Shown here one piece after another: positions 60,185 to 64,000 of a stretch of 64,000 bases of DNA; within the stretch, counting starts at the first letter, position 1; each line of letters starts with the position of its first letter. The DNA lies in the NCBI GenBank assembly GCA_045638685.1, contig JAZUBT010000007.1, forward strand, positions 140,935-204,934. The letters run 5' to 3'. The DNA is from SIG673 sp045638685 (lineage in GTDB: Bacteria > Bacillota > Clostridia > Oscillospirales > CAG-272). The notes under the pieces were generated by a model that was given only the letters and a program-made list of their open reading frames with translations, made no database searches and was not told where the DNA came from. Position numbers and translations under genes: made by a program.

Positions 60185-62974
60185 TTAAGCTAAAATAATA
60201 AGTAGTATACCAACGGTGACCGCAGCTGCGATTATTCCGGCTATCATTAATTTTTTAGGGATGGATTTCTTTTTCTTGTAATGTAATTGCTGTGCCAGAG
60301 TATCCGTATATTTCTTTAAAGCTTCCTTGTTTTCCTTCGCGTGTATAAGGGCTCGCTTAAAGTTTTCCATTTGGTCTATCGGTTCTCCAACTTGAATCAG
60401 CTCGCTTTCATCTTTACAACAGTTGTCAGCTAGCAAAATCCCCCAATAAGCCTGGTGATAATCCACGTCCCATCTTATCAGCGTTATGTAGTTCCATTTT
60501 GCCTGTTTGAAAACTCCACGCATTAAACACTTTTCCGCAAACGTATTAACCTGCTTTTTTAAGCCGATGGTTACTTCTGGGAAATACGTCAGCAATTTAT
60601 TGAATACATCGAAAACGTTATCGTCCTGCGTTACTTCGTTTTCATCAACATAATCAATACATGCAAAGGTAAGATCCATCAAAAGCTCTTGTCTTGCATA
60701 ATTCGTTGAGCAGCTTAGGAGCAGCATTTCAACGATGGACATGTCACTTAACTTGTATATGTTACCAAGGCTCATATTCGGGGTTTCTATTTCGGCATAT
60801 AAATAATATTGCAAGATTTTAAAGTACTCGCCCATATATTCATGCAAATTGTATTCTGTTAACTCCTTGCAATATTTTTTTGCCGTCACATAATATCCGT
60901 TTCTCACCAATACGCCTATAAACTCCAGTGTCGAATAAACAAAAAAGCTTTTTTGTTCTTCGCCTAACGTGTGGATAATAATATCAAACACAGGGTCGCT
61001 TTCAGGGATATTTTTGCATTTATTGATTAATCCCTCAAAATACACTCCCCTGTCTTCAAAATCCGTTTGCACAGCTATACTGACCCACCGAGACGCATTC
61101 TCGTACCTTTGGTTTTCCAAAAGATATATGATTCTGTTTTTTATAACGCTTATCAAGTGCTTTACACCCGTTCGGGAGAGTTTAGGAATTAAGGCCTCAA
61201 CCTTAAAGTAATCGTTTTCTTTTTCAATACCCTCCATCAACTCATCCAAAACCTTCGATTGATTCTCAATCATCAAGGAAACAAGCGCAACCTTTCCGTT
61301 TTTTTCATCGACAAATTTTAAGTCGTCACAAATTTTCTTTGCCTCATCCCACAGAGCATTCCTGCACATTTCCGTAACCAACTCGGAACACAAATTAATG
61401 TAGTCATCAATATCGGCGTGGAACACAAACGGAATTGAAATGTTAGCATAATCCATTAACAGCGTTGGCTTGTTGAATATGTAAGGCAATGCCCTCAGTA
61501 CCGTGCGATTCAATTTAGTAATCACCCCGGTATTAACGTTCGCCAATATGCGGTAATATTCAAACGCATTATTGTTGGCACTTTCCATTATTGAATCAAC
61601 AATATACTCCGAGATGGGAGTTAAAAATTCTTCAGCTTCAGCAGCGGGAAGTTTTTTTATAATTTCAGCAAACAATTCAAAATCATTAAAATTCTGAATT
61701 CCGTCCTTATAAAAATCCTCAAGAGTTTTGGATTTACTGTCAATAAGCAATTTGAATACCATAATTTTATAATCCCAATCGCTCATATAACGAAAACAAT
61801 CCAAATATTCATTCAGCTTATACTTGGCATCTCCGAAATGTCCGTTTTTTACCAGAGACTCTATCAACGTTGCAAACATTTGAATGTTGTCGTCAATAGT
61901 ATAGTCGTCCTCCAAATCCGTATAATGTATCGTGTACGGATTCCGTAAGATAGGCACAGCGTCTGCAGTGTACTTTGTTTCAGTCGCCTTAAGCTTTTTG
62001 TCTCCCATTTTGACAGAACCCAAATCAACTGTGTCTTTTCCGGGAGTAACCGTCATTTGTTGATTTTTTATATGCGGAAAAAACTCTTCAACCGCTGATT
62101 CAACATCTTTGAACCAAAATTCGGAATCATGCGCTATGTAGTCAACTTCCCTCAAATCCTCGGGGACATCCTTGGAAAAATCACTGTTTATTATAAGCTT
62201 ATATCCGCGGTTGTTTCTGCCATCTATTTCGCGTAAGCTCAAGAAACGTTCCCACTCGTTTTTAACCCACGTACTCGTAAGGTTTTGTGGATTTGATGCA
62301 AAAACAATTAAATATTTTGCGGATTCAAGTGCTAAATACAGATTTATATTCGGCTCTTTGTCTACGTCTCTCAATACGCATGGAGCAAAAAACACCCTCA
62401 GACCACGCTCTATCAGTCTTTTGTAGATTTCATATGCCCACTTATATTCTTCGGTCTTCTCGTTGTTTTTTGAATTCGAATTTGTTATTTCACAGCTTAA
62501 GAAGACGTCGTATTGAGGCTTTTCCTTACGAGCAACCAAAAGTCGCTCTCTTAACGACTCCAATTCATTGATTTTAGTAAGATAATCATTGTACGCCTCG
62601 CTATCGCTAACACTATCCAACAGAGCTGAAACATGAGGGTCGTCAGTTATGCGGTAGTTATGTATCGGTCGGTGCAACGTAGGAATATACTTGCCGTTTT
62701 CCGGCACGTATTCGACTCCGTATTTACAAAGAATCAACCCCCAAATCGCCTCGCTCACTTTAGGGAGAAGCTTAACTATTTTCTCGTAAACCTCTCTCGC
62801 TTTATCAAATTCTTTTTTTAGACGAAGATCGGTTGCGTTATTAAAAAGTCCTTTTAGCGATTCATCCTCGACGAGGGGAATTGTTTGACTTGTGGCACAG
62901 TATTTACATACAGTAACGACCGTGCCAAAAACATCCTCCAGATTAGCACCGCAATATTTACATTTAAGCAGCAT
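60185..62974 (-). CDS. Zinc-ribbon / TIR-domain / alpha-solenoid tail-anchored protein
   Basis: 929 residues and first gene of the operon. A zinc ribbon (Cys5, Cys8, Cys23, Cys26) leads into a TPR-like segment (about 40-90) and an IPTLHRP stretch, an N-terminus common to a family of Clostridia TIR proteins. The TIR domain spans about 155-295: YDVFLSCEI, RLIERGLRVFFAP, ALESAKYLIVFAS with Glu217 at the usual catalytic position, and WVKNEWERF. About 540 residues of helical repeats follow, then a C-terminal TM helix (about 905-928). TIR enzymes cleave NAD+ or make cyclic ADP-ribose signals; the solenoid may sense or scaffold. Start at 62,974 follows AAAGGAG. Confidence 0.87.
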   Translation of the reverse strand: MLLKCKYCGANLEDVFGTVVTVCKYCATSQTIPLVEDESLKGLFNNATDLRLKKEFDKAREVYEKIVKLLPKVSEAIWGLILCKYGVEYVPENGKYIPTLHRPIHNYRITDDPHVSALLDSVSDSEAYNDYLTKINELESLRERLLVARKEKPQYDVFLSCEITNSNSKNNEKTEEYKWAYEIYKRLIERGLRVFFAPCVLRDVDKEPNINLYLALESAKYLIVFASNPQNLTSTWVKNEWERFLSLREIDGRNNRGYKLIINSDFSKDVPEDLREVDYIAHDSEFWFKDVESAVEEFFPHIKNQQMTVTPGKDTVDLGSVKMGDKKLKATETKYTADAVPILRNPYTIHYTDLEDDYTIDDNIQMFATLIESLVKNGHFGDAKYKLNEYLDCFRYMSDWDYKIMVFKLLIDSKSKTLEDFYKDGIQNFNDFELFAEIIKKLPAAEAEEFLTPISEYIVDSIMESANNNAFEYYRILANVNTGVITKLNRTVLRALPYIFNKPTLLMDYANISIPFVFHADIDDYINLCSELVTEMCRNALWDEAKKICDDLKFVDEKNGKVALVSLMIENQSKVLDELMEGIEKENDYFKVEALIPKLSRTGVKHLISVIKNRIIYLLENQRYENASRWVSIAVQTDFEDRGVYFEGLINKCKNIPESDPVFDIIIHTLGEEQKSFFVYSTLEFIGVLVRNGYYVTAKKYCKELTEYNLHEYMGEYFKILQYYLYAEIETPNMSLGNIYKLSDMSIVEMLLLSCSTNYARQELLMDLTFACIDYVDENEVTQDDNVFDVFNKLLTYFPEVTIGLKKQVNTFAEKCLMRGVFKQAKWNYITLIRWDVDYHQAYWGILLADNCCKDESELIQVGEPIDQMENFKRALIHAKENKEALKKYTDTLAQQLHYKKKKSIPKKLMIAGIIAAAVTVGILLIILA

Positions 62975-63022
62975 GCGAGTCTCCTTTAATATAATTTACA
63001 TATAAATTTATAATATTTATAT

Positions 63023-63051
63023 ATTATAACATGCTTGTAGATTTTTGTCAA
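63023..63051 (-). promoter_or_regulatory. Promoter of the TIR-SNF2-MBG-LRR operon
   Basis: On the minus strand TTGACA (63,046-63,051), 17-base spacer, TATAAT (63,023-63,028): full consensus. Transcription would start near 63,016, about 42 bases before the TIR start codon. No comparable promoter was noticed inside the operon's short gaps. Confidence 0.85.
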
Positions 63052-63245
63052 TATTTGTACTAATTTTCCTTTTTATTTTTTTCGATACCAACGGCAGCCA
63101 GTTCATCAACGCCGCACAACTTATCGCAAACGGTGAGGGTTATGACATTAGTATTCTTGAAAATAAAGTTTCCCCTTTATTCAAACAAAAACATAATAAC
63201 GTAAAAGCCCCCGCGAGAGCTTTTTTGTTTTGGTTTAACTTTAAC

Positions 63246-63390
63246 CTTCAACATTAATTTCTACAAATCAAAGAGCAGCGACGTTTCAGCTTTGCCTTTC
63301 GTCATTAGGTGATAGCATAGTTCTCGTTTTTGTCAATGGTGTAATGTAAATAAAATTTTGCGTATAAAATTAACGCACTTTAAGTCAAGT
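63246..63390. repeat. Right copy of the 145-bp direct repeat
   Basis: Begins CTTCAAC, ends TTTAAGTCAAGT; matches 38,509-38,652 in direct orientation, 24.7 kb away. Confidence 0.75.
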
Positions 63391-63558
63391 AGAAATACTT
63401 GGCTTTTTTATTTTCAAGGAAATTTTTATCTGATGCAGCCTGTAAATTATAACCTTGACAAATACATACTAAACTGCGAAAAATCTGTCTTTAACCCGAA
63501 CAGTGCTACGTAGGGGTATTGCCGAAAGGCAAAATACAAATTAAAAAGGAGAAAGAAA

Positions 63559-63768
63559 ATGAGGTGCGGCAAGTCACGTGAACTAAAACATTTCGCCGGT
63601 GAATGCTACATCACTTTCAAATTGGTAGACATAGATTTTTCAAAACGTGAGGTTTACGTTGCCGTTACCAACAGAGGCAAAATTACACTTAATACATTTG
63701 AACCTTACCGAGATAAAAACAAATATTACTTCGAATACTGTCCGGAGTTAGGCTTGCCGACACGTTGA
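63559..63768 (+). CDS. Small protein at the right island edge (69 aa), possibly truncated
   Basis: 69 codons with a good site (AAAGGAGAAAG). The text FKLVDIDFSKREVYVAVTNRGKITLNTFE reads like a real, beta-rich small protein of the sort carried by clostridial integrative elements; I cannot name it with confidence. It ends where recombinase sequence begins in another frame, so its C-terminus may be cut by a deletion junction. Confidence 0.5.
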   Translation: MRCGKSRELKHFAGECYITFKLVDIDFSKREVYVAVTNRGKITLNTFEPYRDKNKYYFEYCPELGLPTR

Positions 63769-64000
63769 TCGCAAAGCTCAATGCCGAGAGTACCACATTG
63801 CCGATTCTCCGCAAGCAGCTTGCCGAAATAGAAAAAGGCATTGACAATATCGTCAACGCCATTCAAGCGGGAATCATTACCCAATCCACAAAGCAACGTC
63901 TTGAGCAGCTCGAAGCCGAAAAAAGCGAGATCGCGGTGCAGATTCTTAAAGAAGAAATTGCTAAACCCACAGTTACAAAAGACGATATACTCGCATATCT
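63756..64000 (+). pseudogene. 3' part of a large serine recombinase, 5' deleted (runs off window)
   Basis: From 63,756 one frame reads ADTLIAKLNAESTTLPILRKQ... IDNIVNAIQAGIITQSTKQRLEQLEAEKSEIAVQ..., the coiled-coil C-terminal region of large serine recombinases, much like the end of the enzyme at 27,290-28,768. The catalytic resolvase domain and zinc ribbon are absent upstream, replaced by the 69-residue gene. Base composition is more GC-rich than the operon to the left. A relic of another element bounding the island. Confidence 0.75.

Larger units (their letters stand above)
62975..63558. other. 584-base gap: operon promoter, a protein-like relic and the right flanking repeat
   Basis: Contains the TIR-operon promoter, a short plus-strand text (about 63,078-63,165: FDTNGSQFINAAQLIANG) that looks like a decayed protein end, a hairpin with T-tract near 63,204-63,230, the direct repeat, and a possible 26-codon peptide from 63,433. 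GTATTgCC/GGcaAAATAC precedes the next gene. Confidence 0.55.

Noticed and set aside
38647..62974. Known defence systems (Thoeris, Zorya, DISARM, Druantia, BREX)
   Set aside because: TIR and SNF2 parts alone overlap with these, but their partner genes (ThsA, ZorA/B, methylases, PglX and others) are absent.
63045..63257. 70-codon plus-strand gene before the right repeat
   Set aside because: Starts inside the minus-strand promoter with no ribosome site; only its middle part looks protein-like, so treated as a possible relic.

Overview
The window looks like the chromosome of an uncultured, low-GC, Gram-positive anaerobe of the Clostridia (Bacillota). This rests on AGGAGG-type ribosome sites, sigma-A-like promoters with 17-base spacers, CpsB/C/D-type capsule control genes, miaB followed by mutS, a ferredoxin-thioredoxin-reductase-like gene beside trxA, and mobile elements with large serine recombinases. 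No rRNA operon, CRISPR array or antibiotic-resistance gene was seen.

Region 1 (1 to about 26.9 kb) is mostly ordinary core genome. It holds mutS (3' part outside the window), miaB, a decayed polyvalent mobile-element protein, cpsD-cpsC-cpsB, a Ca2+-type P-ATPase, rpmE, a three-gene HprK-like/PqqD/S26-peptidase cluster, a 1687-residue secreted protein, efp, glyS, tRNA-Ser(UGA), tRNA-Thr(GGU), trxA with an FTR-like partner, a DtxR-family regulator, a GH127-like hydrolase, an HtrA-type protease and tRNA-Leu(CAG). Terminators and several promoters are clear.

Region 2 (26,950 to 37,735) is an integrative element in the 3' end of tRNA-Leu. A perfect 17-bp direct repeat of the tRNA end marks both junctions. 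It carries a large serine recombinase, a tyrosine integrase, many strong hairpins, and an overlapping four-gene cargo operon for two small proteins, a giant Gly-rich/InlB-repeat surface protein and a lipoprotein.

Region 3 (about 37.8 to 64 kb) is accessory DNA. A macrodomain gene is followed by a single operon of about 24.4 kb read leftwards from one good promoter at 63,023-63,051. Its genes, in order, encode a zinc-ribbon/TIR/alpha-solenoid tail-anchored protein, an SNF2-type helicase, a Cys-rich protein of unknown family, a 3123-residue five-TM protein with a giant MBG-repeat ectodomain, and a roughly 2070-residue four-TM protein with a BspA-type leucine-rich-repeat ectodomain. The genes overlap or lie 1 to 13 bases apart. 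The operon sits between two similar 145-bp direct repeats, with a truncated serine recombinase just beyond. I match this combination to no system I know by name. It is the best candidate here for an undescribed system: two giant surface proteins tied to a TIR enzyme and a nucleic-acid motor.
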